Of a stretch of 64,000 bases of DNA, positions 17,471 to 29,100 are shown in pieces; positions within the stretch are counted from its first letter, which is position 1; every line of letters starts with the position of its first letter. The stretch lies in assembly GCA_945889005.1 (NCBI GenBank), contig CAMDBI010000007.1, forward strand, positions 1-64,000, read 5' to 3'. Origin of the DNA: Bacteroides fragilis (GTDB lineage Bacteria > Bacteroidota > Bacteroidia > Bacteroidales > DTGW01). The translations under genes were made by a program, and so were the position numbers. The notes beneath the pieces are model-generated. The model worked only from the letters and a program-made list of their open reading frames with translations. It was not told the DNA's origin and did no database searches.

Positions 17471-18464
17471 TTTTGTCCTTGGTTTCTTCTATATATATTT
17501 CGAGAATTTCTGTATAGCATTCTGGGATTAGTTCTAAATTTTTTGTGACAGCTGGAATGAGTATTGTATCGCCTTTGTCGATACTAACAACATAACCCGA
17601 AGCTGTTTTGATGGTAAAAGCCCCTTCGAGACACATATAAACCACGAATGAGTCGAGTAGGTTGTAATCTTTCTCGATAGGCTTGTCGAACCTCAAGGTA
17701 TTGGTTGTAAAATATGGGCATTTGGCTATTTGAGTTGTTTTGTTGGGGGTGGTATCGTATTTAATTCTAGATTCTTTGGTTGCTTTGTAGTCGATAGCAT
17801 CGAGTGCTTGTTCTATATGTAATTCGCGAATATTGCCATTTTTGTCGAGGCGGTTCCAGTCGTAGATACGATAGGTAATATCGGAAGCTTGCTGTATTTC
17901 GGCAATAAGAATTCCTTTTCCAATAGCATGAATACGGCCGGCTGGCAAGAAAAAAGCATCGCCTTTCGAAACTTTTACTGAATTGAGAATTTCGGACAAT
18001 GAGCTGTCGTTTAGTTTTATAAGGTATTCTTCTTTGCTAACATTGTGCGAAAAGCCAATGATAATGTCGGCATCGGGTTCGTGTTCCATAACGTACCACA
18101 TTTCAGTTTTTCCAAACGATTGGTGGCGGTCGGCAGCCATTTTGTCGTCGGGGTGAACTTGAATTGATAGTACATCGTTGGCATCTATGTATTTAATAAG
18201 TAAAGGAAATTTTAGTCCAAATTTTTCATATACATGGTCTCCAACCAGATCGCCCATGTATATTTCGATAAGTTCTTCGAGATTATTGCCTTTTAAAAAG
18301 CCTTCAGACACAACCGATATACTTTCTTCAACTCCCGAAATTTCCCAGCTCTCGCCTGTGTGTTTATATTTGTCGAGTTTGCCAAGTATTTGGTGCAAAC
18401 GTTTACCACCCCATATCGTTTCTTTAAGTATGGGCTCGAATTTTAAAGGATAAAGCTCTTTCAT
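17463..18464 (-). CDS. manA: Mannose-6-phosphate isomerase, class I
   Basis: A 333-residue zinc-dependent cupin isomerase interconverting fructose-6-phosphate and mannose-6-phosphate. It starts with the family sequence YPLKFEPILKETIWGGKRL. The metal site includes QVHPDD near 110 with E (TEMWYV) and the later LPAGRIHAIGKG, and a second cupin-like domain lies at the C terminus. It feeds GDP-sugar and glycan synthesis. It overlaps engB by 8 bp and is divergent from the MFS gene, with a promoter on each strand in the 100-bp gap. Confidence 0.92.
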   Translation of the reverse strand: MKELYPLKFEPILKETIWGGKRLHQILGKLDKYKHTGESWEISGVEESISVVSEGFLKGNNLEELIEIYMGDLVGDHVYEKFGLKFPLLIKYIDANDVLSIQVHPDDKMAADRHQSFGKTEMWYVMEHEPDADIIIGFSHNVSKEEYLIKLNDSSLSEILNSVKVSKGDAFFLPAGRIHAIGKGILIAEIQQASDITYRIYDWNRLDKNGNIRELHIEQALDAIDYKATKESRIKYDTTPNKTTQIAKCPYFTTNTLRFDKPIEKDYNLLDSFVVYMCLEGAFTIKTASGYVVSIDKGDTILIPAVTKNLELIPECYTEILEIYIEETKDKNG

Positions 18465-18484
18465 ATTTTGAGAAAAAATGTTTG

Positions 18485-18492
18485 CAAATTTA
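18485..18492 (-). promoter_or_regulatory. Putative -7 box for manA-engB
   Basis: The minus strand reads TAAATTTG, matching TAnnTTTG, with TTTG at 18514-18517 in the -33 region (21-bp spacing). The palindromic word TTTGCAAA occurs at both boxes, at about 18481 and 18510. Confidence 0.55.
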
Positions 18493-18546
18493 GTTTTTTT
18501 TATTTTGTGTTTGCAAATAGCATAAAAATTAGATCAATAATATTGT

Positions 18547-18554
18547 TATTTTTG
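18547..18554 (+). promoter_or_regulatory. Putative -7 box for MFS gene
   Basis: TATTTTTG matches the Bacteroidota -7 consensus and ends 10 bp before the ATG, so the transcript would have almost no leader. The -33 region is weak. Confidence 0.4.
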
Positions 18555-18564
18555 AAATTTATAA

Positions 18565-19737
18565 ATGGTCGCTGTGATTAAAAATAATTTATTTAGTCTT
18601 TATATTATTAAAATCGTTTTTTGGTTTTTGCTAATAATGCCAGTGATAGTGCCATTTTACTATCATTTTGGCTTGTCGACTTCTCAGATTTTTATTATTC
18701 AGGCAGCCTATTCGTTGTCGATGGTTTTGTTCGAAATACCTTCGGGTTATATTGCCGATCGGTTTGGTCGCAAAAATTCGATTTTAACTGGCGCTGTTTT
18801 GGGTTTCTTAGGTTATTTGTTGTATTGTTTCTCTGGTGGGTTTTGGGAGTTTATGATTGCCGAAATAATTTTGGGTATTGGACAAAGCATGATTTCGGGA
18901 GCCGATTCGGCGTTGCTATACGACACTTTAAAATCGGGCAATACGGAGGGCGATTATATTAAATACGAAGGGCGAATGTCTTCTTTTGGCAATTTTGCCG
19001 AATCAATTGGAGGAATATGCGGTAGTTTGTTGGCTGTTATAGCCATAAAAATGCCTTTTTACATTCAGTGTAGTTTAGTGTTTTTTGCAATTCCTGCTGC
19101 TATGTTTCTCAAAGAACCTACTATGTATACTGTGCATAAAACTAATTTGAAGGATATTTTTAGAATTGTTCGATATACTTTGCATGACAATAAACGGTTG
19201 CGTGAAAACGCTCTTTTTTCGGCAATAATGGGTGCTGCAACTTTGTCGATGGCATGGCTGGCGCAGCCTTTTTTCTTGAGTGTTGCTATTCCTATTGCTT
19301 TATTTGGTGTTTTATGGGCTGTGTTAAATTTTTCTGTAGGGTTAAGTTCATTTTATGCTTTTAAAATAGCAAAAAATAAAACGCAAACAATTGTTTTGTG
19401 GTCGATTGCAATTTTAATCCCTTTTTTCTATGTATTTTTAGGCATATTTGTAAGCCAATGGGCTTTGGTTGGATTGCTGGCTTTTTACTTGTTGAGAGGT
19501 TTTGTTCATCCTGTACTTAAAGATTATATTCATAACGAAACTCCCTCTGAAATGAGGGCGACTGTTCTTTCAATTCGGAATTTTATTATTAGAATTGTTT
19601 TTTCAATTACGGGTCCAATAATTGGTTATATGACAGATAAATTGAGTTTAGGAAATACATTAATTTGGGCTGGGGTGTTTTATTTTGTTAGTAGTGCTTT
19701 AGTTTTGTTGTGGCACAGAAATGATAGAAAAAAATGA
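18565..19737 (+). CDS. Major facilitator superfamily transporter
   Basis: A 390-residue polytopic membrane protein with about twelve hydrophobic segments. The MFS motif A between segments 2 and 3 is clear (GYIADRFGRKNS, about 60-71), and a second related loop with YMTDKLSLG occurs in the C-terminal half. Family members move small molecules by proton exchange; the substrate cannot be told from sequence. The stop overlaps the start of the protease gene by 4 bp (ATGA), so the two are translationally coupled even though their functions look unrelated. Confidence 0.88.
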   Translation: MVAVIKNNLFSLYIIKIVFWFLLIMPVIVPFYYHFGLSTSQIFIIQAAYSLSMVLFEIPSGYIADRFGRKNSILTGAVLGFLGYLLYCFSGGFWEFMIAEIILGIGQSMISGADSALLYDTLKSGNTEGDYIKYEGRMSSFGNFAESIGGICGSLLAVIAIKMPFYIQCSLVFFAIPAAMFLKEPTMYTVHKTNLKDIFRIVRYTLHDNKRLRENALFSAIMGAATLSMAWLAQPFFLSVAIPIALFGVLWAVLNFSVGLSSFYAFKIAKNKTQTIVLWSIAILIPFFYVFLGIFVSQWALVGLLAFYLLRGFVHPVLKDYIHNETPSEMRATVLSIRNFIIRIVFSITGPIIGYMTDKLSLGNTLIWAGVFYFVSSALVLLWHRNDRKK

Positions 19738-22289
19738 ATTTTAAGATTCATATTATATTATTGTTTTTGTTGTTCTGTATCGTTGTATGGGGGCAGCATT
19801 CTGAGCCAATACAGCCAATGTCGTTTCGAGATCCGATTACAGATACTGTCATAGTTAAAAATATAAAACTAAGAACTGAGTCTCAAAAAAGCCTTATAGA
19901 GACAGATGCTATATTTCCAAGTCCATATAGATATGGGGTTTGCACAGACTTAAATATTGACTTTAAGCAAAGGGCAAGTAAAGTCAAGGTGGATACCTTT
20001 GGAACATTGTGGCAATTGAAAATTTCTTCGCCTGGTGCTTATGCAATAGAGATGCTATTCGATACATTTTATATTCCAAAAGGTGCTATGTTATTTATTA
20101 TAAACAAAGACCGGAGTGCATATTTAGGTGCATTTACTTGGCAAAACAATAATAAATTTAACAATCTTCCGGTATCATTACTGGTAGGCGATGAACTTAC
20201 AATCGAATATTTTGAACCGCAAAAAAGCGATTTTTACGGTAAGCTTTTTTTAGCTAAAGCTTGTTATGCTTATAAAGATATTTCAAATATTACTCATCAG
20301 AAATCTACATTGTCGACTACGCCTGGTATTAATTGTAAGGAGGGCGATTTTTGGCAAGTCGAAAAACATGCAGTTTGTAGAATATCATACATTAGTGGAA
20401 AATATACTTATTTTTGTACTGGCACACTTGTCAATAATACCAGAAACGATGAAACCCCCTATTTTTTAACTGCCAATCATTGTGTTTCGACAGACTCTAT
20501 AGCAAAAATTACGGTGTTTTATTTTAATTATGAACAGGCTATTTGTGATGCGGGTTATGCGCCTGAAAATAAAACGCTTACTGGTTCTGAGCTGCTTGCA
20601 ACTGGTATTGATAGCGATTTTACATTGCTTAAGCTAATTAAGAAACCGGACTCGTCTTATCAGGCATACTATGCTGGGTGGAATATAAATGATATAGCGC
20701 CAAAATCAGGTGTATGTATTCATCATCCCGAGGGCAATCCAAAGCGTATATCTTTGTCGACTAAAGCTGCTTCGAATTATCCCTATCATCTTAAATGGGA
20801 TTCTAATCATGTTACACCTTCAGACTCTCATTGGTATATGGTTTTTTCTAAAGGCGATACATATTCAGGGTCGTCGGGAGCTGCTTTTTTCGACCAGAAC
20901 AAACAAATTGTTGGTCAACTTCATGGAGAGGTTCAAAGTGCTGTTAATAATGGCTTATTTGGAAAGTTGTCTACTTCATGGACATTGGGAAGTACAAAGG
21001 ATAAACAGCTTAAATATTGGTTGAATCCTAACAACCTAAATGTTACACAACTCGATGGAATTAGTGCATATATAGTTCCTGAACCAAACTTTTATACATC
21101 TGCATTTTTGGTATGTGTAAATGCATCGGTTAAAATTAGAGATACATCAGATTTTGAGCCTACTGCATGGAAATGGGCAATTTTTCCGGGTACTTATGGA
21201 TTTAATAATGGTACCAATGATACATCGAGACATATAGATGTTTCGTTTTTTGAGCAAGGGAGCTACTCCATTACATTAACTGCGCGAAATAAGTTTGGGT
21301 CAAAAACCAAAACTCGTTATGATTATATTACTGCTGGGTATACAATTTCTCCAGAATTTATTGGGATAGATTCGTCTTTTATTTGTAGCAATAAGATTGA
21401 TAGTTTCTCGATTTATACTATAGGAGCCGAAAAGGTTACTTATTCAATAACACAGGCTAAGGATCGTATAAGTTATAGTTTTGTAAATAATGAGCTGAAG
21501 ATGGTTTTTAATAAAGCTATGTTAGATACATCGTGGTTTTATGTAAATATAAAAGCATTGGCGAGTCAGGCATCGTGTTCGACAACTATCGAGAAAACTT
21601 TGAAAATTTATGTTCCTTTGAACGATAATATTGAAGATGCTTTGCAACTTAAACTTGGGGATAATGGTTATTTTTCTAATGAATGTGCAACTGTACAGAT
21701 CAATGAGCCTAAACCTCGCAGGGCAGATTGTAACGTTGGTTGGTGCCCGGAAGATGGAGAAGTTAGGCTAGACAACTCTTTGTGGTATAAGTTTGTTGCA
21801 CCACAGAGTGACTATTTGTCGATTGGTACATGGGGTTTAGATAATCAGTTAGCCTTATACGATGTTAATTCTGAATTAGACCTTCTCAATGGCAATTATC
21901 GGTTGGTTCAAGCGAATGATAACAAGTATTCGTCGGCCGAATTGAAAGACTTAGAATTAGTGCCAGGCAAGATCTATTATTTACAGATCGACGGAAGTGG
22001 AGGTGGTAAAACAGGTGAATTTATTGTTTGGCTCAGAGCTTCGGGATTCGAGGTTTTTTCTAATCCAACAAAAGGTATTGTCGAAATTATGATAAGCGCA
22101 TCTATAAAGAATGATTTTACTGTTGAAGTTTTTTCGGCTCAAGGAGGAAAAATATATGGGCGTAAATTCAATTATACAGAGGCGGCAGTTCCCATTCCAA
22201 TAAACTTAACTGGTCAATATCCTGGTGTTTACAATATTGTAGTTAATCTCGAAGGAGTATTTTACTCGAAACGAGTTATAAAATACTAG
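19734..22289 (+). CDS. Secreted trypsin-like protease, T9SS substrate
   Basis: An 851-residue secreted protein. A signal peptide ends near residue 20 (VVWGQ). The catalytic region resembles lysyl endopeptidases of the S1 fold: His249 in FLTANHC, Asp295 in DSDFTLLKL and Ser381 in [14 protein letters not shown]-like domain follows at about 450-530, then a domain rich in beta structure, and the last 75 residues (from [12 protein letters not shown] to YSKRVIKY) form a type A sorting domain of the type IX secretion system. It is expected to be exported and anchored or released at the cell surface. It is coupled to the MFS gene and overlaps the convergent hisS by 14 bp. Confidence 0.88.
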   Translation: MNFKIHIILLFLLFCIVVWGQHSEPIQPMSFRDPITDTVIVKNIKLRTESQKSLIETDAIFPSPYRYGVCTDLNIDFKQRASKVKVDTFGTLWQLKISSPGAYAIEMLFDTFYIPKGAMLFIINKDRSAYLGAFTWQNNNKFNNLPVSLLVGDELTIEYFEPQKSDFYGKLFLAKACYAYKDISNITHQKSTLSTTPGINCKEGDFWQVEKHAVCRISYISGKYTYFCTGTLVNNTRNDETPYFLTANHCVSTDSIAKITVFYFNYEQAICDAGYAPENKTLTGSELLATGIDSDFTLLKLIKKPDSSYQAYYAGWNINDIAPKSGVCIHHPEGNPKRISLSTKAASNYPYHLKWDSNHVTPSDSHWYMVFSKGDTYSGSSGAAFFDQNKQIVGQLHGEVQSAVNNGLFGKLSTSWTLGSTKDKQLKYWLNPNNLNVTQLDGISAYIVPEPNFYTSAFLVCVNASVKIRDTSDFEPTAWKWAIFPGTYGFNNGTNDTSRHIDVSFFEQGSYSITLTARNKFGSKTKTRYDYITAGYTISPEFIGIDSSFICSNKIDSFSIYTIGAEKVTYSITQAKDRISYSFVNNELKMVFNKAMLDTSWFYVNIKALASQASCSTTIEKTLKIYVPLNDNIEDALQLKLGDNGYFSNECATVQINEPKPRRADCNVGWCPEDGEVRLDNSLWYKFVAPQSDYLSIGTWGLDNQLALYDVNSELDLLNGNYRLVQANDNKYSSAELKDLELVPGKIYYLQIDGSGGGKTGEFIVWLRASGFEVFSNPTKGIVEIMISASIKNDFTVEVFSAQGGKIYGRKFNYTEAAVPIPINLTGQYPGVYNIVVNLEGVFYSKRVIKY

Positions 22290-23643
22290 CTTTTTTTGAA
22301 ATAAAATCCTCAATACTTATATTTTCTTGCTTTCCATCGATCATGTTTTTTAGGCTAATGCTATTGGTGGCTATTTCATTTTCTCCGGCTATTACAACGT
22401 ATGGAATTGCTCGCTTGTTGGCATATTCCATTTGTTTTTTAAACTTGGCTCGGTCTGGATAGATTTCAGATTGTATGCCATCTTCTCTGAGCTTCGATAG
22501 TATAGGAAGGCAATATGCTTCTTCTTTTTCGCCAAGGTTCAGAAACAATACTTTAGATGATAAAGATGTGCTCTCGGGAAATTTGTTGAGAGCATCAAGA
22601 ACATCGTAAATACGATCGGCACCAAAAGAAATTCCTACTCCCGACATGCCCGATAGGCCAAATACTCCGGTAAGATTGTCGTAGCGCCCACCCCCCGATA
22701 TGCTTCCTATCTGATAATCGATTGCTTTGACTTCAAATATGGCTCCGGTGTAATAATTTAGACCCCGAGCCAGTGTAAGATCGAGTTCAAATTGGGTTTG
22801 AAGATTAAATTTATTTAGATATTCAAAAAGTATTAGTAATTCATTTACACCTTGTTGCCCAATTTTTGAATTGATTAAAATGCCCGATATTATATCGATT
22901 TTTTCTTTGTTGTTGCCTTTTAACTCAAGAATTGGTTTTAGTTTCGATACCGCTTCGTGGTCGAGCCCTTTGTTGTATAGCTCTTCGTTAACCTTGTCAA
23001 CTCCAATCTTATCAATCTTGTCGATAGCCACAGTAATGTCGACAATTTTGTCGGGGTGTCCAATATAATCGGCAATTCCAGCAAGAAGTTTGCGATTATT
23101 TATTTTTACCACTACCCTTATGTCGAGTTTTGTAAAAACCTTGTCGATAATTTGAACCAATTCGGCTTCGTTTAGGAGCGAATCGCTACCGACTACATCG
23201 GCATCGCATTGATAGAATTCGCGGTATCGACCTTTTTGAGGTCGATCGGCGCGCCAAACAGGTTGTATTTGATATCGTCGAAATGGAAAGCTAATTTGGT
23301 CGCGATGTTGAACCACATATCGGGCAAAAGGTACCGTAAGGTCGTAGCGCAGACCTTTTTCACATATTTTTGATGAAATGCCTTGTGCATTGTCTTTTCG
23401 GATTTCAGAATCATCGACACCCGAGAAATAGTCGCCCGAGTTGAGTACACGAAATAAAAGCTTGTCGCCTTCCTCACCGTACTTGCCCATGAGAGTCGAA
23501 AGGTTTTCTATTGTTGGGGTTTCGATGGGTTGAAAGCCAAACAATTTGAAAGTGCTTCGAATGGTGTTGAATATATAATTTCGTTTGGCCATTTCGTTTG
23601 GGCCAAAGTCTCGTGTTCCTTTAGGTATAGATGGATGCGACAT
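22276..23643 (-). CDS. hisS: Histidyl-tRNA synthetase
   Basis: A 455-residue class II aminoacyl-tRNA synthetase. Motif 1 lies near the N terminus ([18 protein letters not shown]), motif 2 is [27 protein letters not shown] split around VWRADRP (about 120-145), the histidine-specific motif [14 protein letters not shown] is near 290, and motif 3 is [17 protein letters not shown]-terminal anticodon-binding domain follows from about 365. The gene is followed on the same strand by the WbuC-type cupin and ettA genes upstream, with gaps of 9 and 3 bp, so the three are probably one operon. Confidence 0.95.
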   Translation of the reverse strand: MSHPSIPKGTRDFGPNEMAKRNYIFNTIRSTFKLFGFQPIETPTIENLSTLMGKYGEEGDKLLFRVLNSGDYFSGVDDSEIRKDNAQGISSKICEKGLRYDLTVPFARYVVQHRDQISFPFRRYQIQPVWRADRPQKGRYREFYQCDADVVGSDSLLNEAELVQIIDKVFTKLDIRVVVKINNRKLLAGIADYIGHPDKIVDITVAIDKIDKIGVDKVNEELYNKGLDHEAVSKLKPILELKGNNKEKIDIISGILINSKIGQQGVNELLILFEYLNKFNLQTQFELDLTLARGLNYYTGAIFEVKAIDYQIGSISGGGRYDNLTGVFGLSGMSGVGISFGADRIYDVLDALNKFPESTSLSSKVLFLNLGEKEEAYCLPILSKLREDGIQSEIYPDRAKFKKQMEYANKRAIPYVVIAGENEIATNSISLKNMIDGKQENISIEDFISKKASIL

Positions 23644-23652
23644 GCTTATTTT

Positions 23653-24126
23653 TTAAACCAAATTAAGTTGTTTCAAAATATTATTGGTGTATTCGTTGCA
23701 GTTGGCATCACCTTCTCGGGGAGCCCATTTTGCAAAGCATTTGTCGTCTAGTTGTTGGTAAGGGCCATGTTTTACTTCGTAGAGCACAGTGCCTTTTTCG
23801 AGTATTATTAAGGTATGAAAAGTGCGAGCTTTGATTTCAATGCCATAGTTTCCTATTTCATTATTTAATACAATATGATTGCTTATGTTGCCATTGGTGT
23901 CGAACTCAATAACCAGAGCCTTACCTTTGAGAATAATAAATGCTTCGTCTTTGTCGGGGTTTTCGTGTTTGTGAGGTTGCACATATGTGCCGGGCTCCAT
24001 AGCATTGAGTAGTCGTTGTAGGGTGTCGTCGAGTGTTGGATGGAAATTGTAGTTTTTGCGCATGCGTGGCGAAGCTTGTGCTTCGGTCGAAACTTTGTCG
24101 ATTAGTGCTTTGTTGATAGCTATCAT
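23653..24126 (-). CDS. WbuC-family cupin metalloprotein
   Basis: A 157-residue single-domain cupin of the WbuC family. The metal-binding pattern PHKHENPDKDEAFIILKG (about 51-68) and later RTFHTLIILEKG match cupin motifs 1 and 2. WbuC proteins were first seen in O-antigen clusters, but their reaction is not firmly established. Here the gene lies between hisS and ettA with tiny gaps, outside any polysaccharide cluster, so its role may be different. Confidence 0.8.
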   Translation of the reverse strand: MIAINKALIDKVSTEAQASPRMRKNYNFHPTLDDTLQRLLNAMEPGTYVQPHKHENPDKDEAFIILKGKALVIEFDTNGNISNHIVLNNEIGNYGIEIKARTFHTLIILEKGTVLYEVKHGPYQQLDDKCFAKWAPREGDANCNEYTNNILKQLNLV

Positions 24127-24129
24127 TGA

Positions 24130-25803
24130 TTAACCTCTTATTAGTTTTTTATATCTAGATCGGGTTGGGGTGTTGTCGCCCAATCGTTTAATTTTGTTTT
24201 CTTCGTAGTCGGAAAATGAACCTTCGAAAAAGTAAATACTACCATTTCCTTCGAATGCGAGTATGTGTGTAGCTACACGGTCGAGAAACCAGCGGTCGTG
24301 CGAAATTACCACAGCACAGCCAGCAAAGTTGTCGAGGCCTTCTTCCAAAGCCCTTAGGGTATTGATGTCTATATCGTTGGTAGGTTCGTCGAGCAGCAGT
24401 ACGTTGGCTTCTTCTTTAAGTGTAACCGCTAGGTGAAGTCTATTGCGCTCTCCGCCCGAAAGAATGCCGCATTTCTTTTCTTGGTCTGCACCCGAGAAAT
24501 TGAATTTAGCCACAAATGCACGAGCATTGAGCATTCGTCCGCCGAGCGTAATATTATCTGCACCACCCGAAATGACTTCAAACACCGATTTGTCGGGGTC
24601 TATAGCTGCGTGACTTTGATCGACATAGCCGATTTTCACTGTGTCGCCAACAGCAAATGTTCCATTGTCGGCTTGTTCTTGTCCCATAATCATTCGAAAG
24701 AGCGTAGTTTTGCCCACTCCATTGGGTCCGATTATGCCCACAATACCAGCAGGCGGGAGCTTGAAATTGAGGTTTTCGAACAATACCCGGTTGCCAAACG
24801 ACTTGGTAACGTTTGTGGCTTCTATCACATTCTGACCTAAACGTGGGCCATTTGGGATAAATATTTCGAGGCGTTCTTCTTTTTGTTTCGACTCTTCGCT
24901 CATGAGTTTTTCGTATGCTCCTAAGCGCGCTTTTCCTTTAGCCTGACGGGCTTTTGGTGCCATTCGGACCCATTCGAGCTCTCGTTCTAAGGCCTTTCGG
25001 CGTTTGCTTTCCGATTTTTCTTCTTCGGCAAGGCGTTTCGATTTTTGTTCGAGCCACGAGCTGTAGTTTCCTTTCCATGGAATACCTTCGCCACGGTCGA
25101 GTTCAAGAATCCAGCCTGCAACATTGTCGAGGAAGTAGCGGTCGTGCGTAATGGCAATAACTGTGCCTTTGTATTGTTGCAAGTGTTGCTCGAGCCACTG
25201 AATACTTTCGGCATCGAGGTGGTTGGTAGGTTCGTCGAGCAATAGAATGTCGGGTTCGCGAAGCAACAAGCGGCAAAGAGCTACTCGGCGGCGTTCTCCA
25301 CCGGACAATACTTTAATAGGAGTATCGCCATCTGGACAAAGCAATGCATCCATAGCTATGTCGAGCTTGTTGTCAATATCCCAGCCTCCTGCTGCATCGA
25401 TTTTTTCGGTAAGTTCGCCTTGAAGGGCTATGAGCTTATCCATATCGGCATCGGGGTCGGCAAATTTGTTGTTTACTTCTTCGTATTGCTTAAGTAGGTC
25501 GGCAATTTCCTGCACGCCTTCCATTACAATATCTTTCACGGTTTTGCTCTCGTCGAGTTGAGGCTCTTGTTCAAGATAGCCTACTGTATAACCTGGCGAA
25601 AATGTTACGTCGCCCTGAAACGTTTTTTCAATTCCGGCAATGATTTTTAATAAAGTCGATTTTCCAGAACCATTAAGACCAATAATTCCAATTTTTGCAC
25701 CATAGAAAAACGACAGGTAAATGTCGCTCAGAACTTTTTTTTGTGGGGGATAAGTCTTGCTTACCCCTATCATTGAAAAAATTATTTTTTTATCGTCGCT
25801 CAT
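24130..25803 (-). CDS. ettA: Energy-dependent translational throttle EttA
   Basis: A 557-residue ABC-F ATPase. Two ABC cassettes are present: the first with GLNGSGKSTLLK (about 43-54) and LSGGERRRVALCRLLL, the second with GPNGVGKTTLFR and LSGGERNRLHLAVTLK. Between them lies the basic linker (KSKRLAEEEKSESKRRKAL...). Both cassettes have DEPTN Walker B motifs, and the length and arm insertion (AADLLKQYEEV region) are those of EttA, which binds the ribosomal E site and gates entry into elongation according to ATP/ADP. It heads the presumed ettA-cupin-hisS operon. Confidence 0.92.
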   Translation of the reverse strand: MSDDKKIIFSMIGVSKTYPPQKKVLSDIYLSFFYGAKIGIIGLNGSGKSTLLKIIAGIEKTFQGDVTFSPGYTVGYLEQEPQLDESKTVKDIVMEGVQEIADLLKQYEEVNNKFADPDADMDKLIALQGELTEKIDAAGGWDIDNKLDIAMDALLCPDGDTPIKVLSGGERRRVALCRLLLREPDILLLDEPTNHLDAESIQWLEQHLQQYKGTVIAITHDRYFLDNVAGWILELDRGEGIPWKGNYSSWLEQKSKRLAEEEKSESKRRKALERELEWVRMAPKARQAKGKARLGAYEKLMSEESKQKEERLEIFIPNGPRLGQNVIEATNVTKSFGNRVLFENLNFKLPPAGIVGIIGPNGVGKTTLFRMIMGQEQADNGTFAVGDTVKIGYVDQSHAAIDPDKSVFEVISGGADNITLGGRMLNARAFVAKFNFSGADQEKKCGILSGGERNRLHLAVTLKEEANVLLLDEPTNDIDINTLRALEEGLDNFAGCAVVISHDRWFLDRVATHILAFEGNGSIYFFEGSFSDYEENKIKRLGDNTPTRSRYKKLIRG

Positions 25804-26154
25804 GTTATGTTTTTTTCGAACTACAAAAATACAAAGAGAATTGGGATTGAAAAATATATATTTTTCTTAAAATTTGAAATAATGCCGTTTGGTAAAAAAA
25901 AAATAAAACCCCAAACCTTTATATTTCGACTACGCTCAACAATTAGGGGCTATAACATTGCAGTATGGCGGGTTTTCCTCATCGGTTACTGAGCATATTC
26001 GAAGTAAAGGAGGGCAGGGGGTGGTTTAAAATGCTTAACTAAACGGTATTGAAACTTGAAATATGAAGTTAAAAAAACTTAAACAAAATGCGCGTATTTT
26101 TCTAAATAGTTGATTAACTTTGATAGAAGTGATAAAATTTAATCATCTATATCC
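25804..26154. other. Intergenic region with REP-like palindrome
   Basis: This 351-bp gap between divergent ettA and the TPR/SpoIIE gene holds no gene. It contains an imperfect palindromic repeat at 25924-26005 and a -7-like box, TAACTTTG at 26115-26122, before the SpoIIE gene. Confidence 0.6.
25924..26005. repeat. REP-like palindromic element, copy A
   Basis: The left arm TTTCGACTACGCTCAAC (25924-25940) and the right arm GTTACTGAGCATATTCGAAG (about 25985-26004) are imperfect inverted copies around a 45-bp centre. Related arms occur at 29625-29682 and as a half-element at 61231-61250. Dispersed palindromes with TTCGACTACGCTCAG arms are common in Bacteroidota intergenic DNA. Confidence 0.65.
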
Positions 26155-29100
26155 ATGAAAAATAGTTTGTTATTGTTGATTGTGGCATTTTTAGTAACTG
26201 GAACTTTAAATGCTAACTATTATTTAGCTACTGCCGATTCTTTTACCTTCGAAGGGTTTGTTCAAACTACATCAAACGTAAATCTGTCCGGAGTTATTCT
26301 CAATGTGTATCAAAAAAATGGAAATGATAAGAAAAAAGTATCTGCCGGGATGTCCAATTTTCTTGGTAAGTTTTTTATTTATCTTAAACACAATGTTTCT
26401 TATGAAATTGAGTTGATGAAAAAGGGTTTTCAAAACCAATGGATTTTAATAGATACAAAAGTATTGCCAGAAACTATAAAAGATGGAGGTATAGGCGTAG
26501 CTTACGACAATAAAGTTACGGTATATGAATATTTTCCGGGGGTCGATTATTCATTTTTCAACAAACCGGTCGAGTTTTGGGAGTACGATTCCAAACAATT
26601 GTTTTTTAACAAAAATTTAAACAAGGCTCCTGTAGCTAAACTTAACAAAATTGCACCCCTTATAGCAGAGAAAAAGCAAGAAGTATTTAATAGATTAAAA
26701 GTTAGTGGCGATAGTGCTTTTGCGTTTTTAAAGTACGATAAAGCAGTTACAATATATAGTGAAGCACTACAAATATTTCCCGACGACAAATCGGTTGGAC
26801 AATCTTTGGCAGACGCTAAGAAACTTTTGAAAAAAGGAAAGAATGCCGATCAGAAATACAAAGAGTTAATGACTGAAGCTGATCAATATTTTGAAGGTAA
26901 AAAATATCCTGCTGCACGTGAGAGTTATTTAATGGCACGAAACTATAACGAAAAAGACACTAGGGCAATTTCGCAATTGTCTAAAATAGATTCAATAGCT
27001 GCATTGCAGTATCAGCAAAAATTGCTCGACGAGTTGCTTGCAAATCAACGTCTGTTTGAGAAAAATCGTTTGGATAGTATTAATTTGCTTCGCCAAAATG
27101 CCATTCGCGACAGCATATTGTTGGATGAAAAGAAAATGAAAGAAGAAGAGGATAAACAAAAAAAACAAAAAGAAGTTGAAGGAAAAACTGCTGAAGAAAA
27201 GAGAATTTTAGCAGAAAAAGAGAATAAAGAAAAAATGGCACGTGAAAAATTGGCTCAGGAAAGGTTGGCACGTGAAAAATATATTAAAGATAGCATAAAG
27301 CAATCGTTGCTATCTAAGAAACAAAAAGTAATTGAAGAAAAGGCCGCAAAAGAGAAAAGGCTAATTGCAGAAAAAGAAACCAAAGAAAAATTGGCTCGTG
27401 AGAAAATGACTCGTGCAAAATTTATTAAAGATAGTATAAGACAATTGGAGCTATCTAAAAACAAAGATAAAAAGACCGAAACTCAAGAATTGGATGAGAA
27501 GAAAGACGATAAGGTTGTGGTCAAAAAAACAATTGTAGAGATGTTGGCTAGTGCCCTTAAGCTCGAGAAAGGCAATAAAAAAGATGATGCTGCAAGAATG
27601 TATATTGAGGTTGCCGAACAATACAATCAGGAAAAAGACCTTGGAAGCTCTTTAAACAATTACAATAAGGCCTTAAATATTTATAAAAAGTCTGGAGACA
27701 AGGTAAACGTAGCATTTGCAATGAGTCAAATTTCTGCAGTAATGCTCGATTCGGGTTTGTATAAGCAAAGTATCGATGCCAAAAAGGAAGTGTTGCAAAT
27801 AAAGCGTGAATTAGGCGATACAAAAGGCGAATTGGAATTGATGAAAGAAATGGGCGAGATTTATATTAATACCTACAAGCCCGACGAAGCTGAGGCAATT
27901 TACATCGAAATGCTTATAAAAACTAATGCTTTAAAAGATTTAAATGCAACAGCAGAAATTACCGAAAAACTTGGAGATCTTTATACAGAACGAAACGATT
28001 ACGAAAATGCTATCGATTTTTATACCAAAGCAATTGAAATTGCAAAAGAACAAAAAAATTTGGAACAACAAGGAACTTTGTATAACAATGTAGGGGTTGT
28101 TAATCTTAAAAATGGAAAATATGATGAGGCTATTCAATATTTTACTCAAACCCTCGAAATTGAAAAAAAATCGGGAAACAAGCAAAATGCATCTTATGCT
28201 TTGAATAATATTGGAAATATCAATTTTGAGAGAAAACAATACAATACAGCTATACTTTATTATGAAAAAGCATTAAAACTGAAAAAGGAAACTAAGAATG
28301 AAGAGGCTATTGCAACTTCGTTGTTCAATATAGCTAATGCCTATTTGATTCAGAAAAACTATGCTAAAGCTAAAGAGTACTTTTTGCGATCGTTGGAAAT
28401 ATGCATAAGTACCAATTTTAGAGAAGGTTTGGCGCAAAATTACAGATTGTTGTCGAGACTTTACGACGAAACTCAAAAATATAAAGATGCCGTTGGCGCT
28501 TTTAAGAATTATTTTAAGTTGGCAAGTTATAGTTCGTTTGCCGAAGGCCCCATTACCGAAACTCGCAGTATGTATAGCTACGAAAAGGGGGTGGTTTCGG
28601 ATCTTCGTCGTCAATTGCAAAAACAACGAATACTAACCGACTACGAATCGATGCAAAACTTACAAAAACAGCAACAGCTCGAGTTGAAGGAGTTGGAGCT
28701 GAAAAACCAAGAAGCTCAAGTTTTACGTCAAAGAATATTGTTGATATTTACGTTGGTTTGCTTGATTCTTGCAATTTTTATGGGATATCAAATCTATATT
28801 CGCTACAAAGAGAAAAAACAATATGCCGAAGTTATTGCTTTTCAACATAAGCAGATAACCGATAGTATTACTTATGCACGCCGCATTCAACAAGCTGTGC
28901 TGCCTCCTTCAAATCAGGTAAAAGACTGTTTGCACGACGGTTTTGTGCTTAGTAAACCTAAAGATATTGTTAGTGGCGATTTTTACTATACCAAGCAAAA
29001 GGGCGATTTGTTATACATTGTTGTTGCCGATTGTACAGGACATGGTGTGCCAGGTGCGTTTATGAGTATGCTTAGTTTGTCGATACTAAAAGATATAATT